Position numbers and translations under genes: made by a program. A stretch of 64,000 nt of DNA from CBDCWT01 sp965223305. GTDB lineage: Bacteria; Planctomycetota; Planctomycetia; Pirellulales; Pirellulaceae. Under the pieces are notes generated by a model. It was not told where the DNA came from, did not search any database, and saw only the letters and a list, made by a program, of their open reading frames with translations. Positions 63,764-64,000 of the stretch are shown here, one piece after another; within the stretch, counting starts at the first letter, position 1; each line of letters starts with the position of its first letter. The stretch spans positions 1 through 64,000 of the forward strand of contig CBDCWT010000011.1 in the NCBI GenBank assembly GCA_965223305.1. The letters run 5' to 3'.

Positions 63764-64000
63764 GGCGCAACTCTCCTCACCCCGCCCGTCTAGCGGTGGC
63801 GACCAGCACCCCCCGGATAGCCAATCTGTCTTTCTTCAGGCAAAATGATCCTCATGCATTCTATCGCAGAAAGAGTCGAGACGTTAGGCATCGCGTTGCG
63901 ACGTCGAGCACTATACGACCAGCCCGACGCATGAGCGAGAGCCCGACTTATCAGAAATCCGAAGACAACTAGCCTCGAAAGTCCAGAACATGAGTTTGAT

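Noticed and set aside
63764..63860. FMN riboswitch upstream of ribE
   Set aside because: The characteristic FMN-element core blocks are not visible; only a normal ribosome-binding site is present.

Overview
The window looks like a chromosomal segment of a planctomycete of the Pirellulales (Rhodopirellula-like) group. Hallmarks are sulfatases, paired PSCyt/DUF1549-DUF1553 and DUF1501 proteins, DUF1080, PVC-type dehydrogenase/heme proteins, an ECF sigma factor overlapping a FecR-like anti-sigma gene, and small membrane proteins with a RFSL/RYSLRTLL-type N-terminus. No rRNA or CRISPR is present. One RNA gene is visible, a selenocysteine tRNA at 61.5 kb.

1-3.6 kb (minus strand) is a probable operon: a Cys/His-rich secreted protein, a stub of a surface-anchored protein, a CobW-type GTPase, an FAD oxidoreductase and two small proteins. 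The GTPase and oxidoreductase are broken by about six frame changes, yet family-specific sequence survives in every frame. 4.5-10.9 kb is an accessory stretch of small unrelated genes and fragments (HEAT, LRR, DUF1877, a toxin-antitoxin pair with a broken toxin, a second ParE-like remnant). 11-15.3 kb holds a coiled-coil protein, a small inverted-repeat element, an epoxide-hydrolase-like enzyme and a truncated IS66.

15.8-33.9 kb (plus strand) is a polysaccharide-degradation cluster: ECF sigma factor and FecR, three agarase-like hydrolases, a decayed sulfatase, a decayed PVC dehydrogenase whose heme domain is fused to a fourth agarase-like domain, a REP-associated transposase with its REPs, DUF1080, PSCyt/DUF1553 and DUF1501. 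33.9-36.7 kb is a graveyard of fragments of the same families.

36.7-45.7 kb (minus strand) is an intact operon with overlapping genes: SWIM zinc-finger protein, DUF5691-like protein, MoxR-type AAA ATPase, DUF5682-like protein and VWA protein, with a HEAT protein at the end. This ATPase-VWA system has no established function that I know of and is the best candidate for an undescribed system here.

46.2-54.9 kb holds a TPR protein, secreted proteins of unknown function, an intact sulfatase and hydrolase fragments. 55-64 kb (minus strand) holds housekeeping and small genes: ADP-ribosylglycohydrolase, phosphoesterase, 3'-5' exonuclease, DUF4291, RDD protein, tRNA-Sec, RsmA/KsgA, a second copy of the small inverted-repeat element, and riboflavin synthase.

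Frame disruptions are concentrated at 0.5-2.1, 7-10.9, 22-25.5 and 31 kb. Several fall in homopolymers, so base-call error and true decay cannot be separated from the sequence alone. The 36.7-48.2 kb stretch is free of them.
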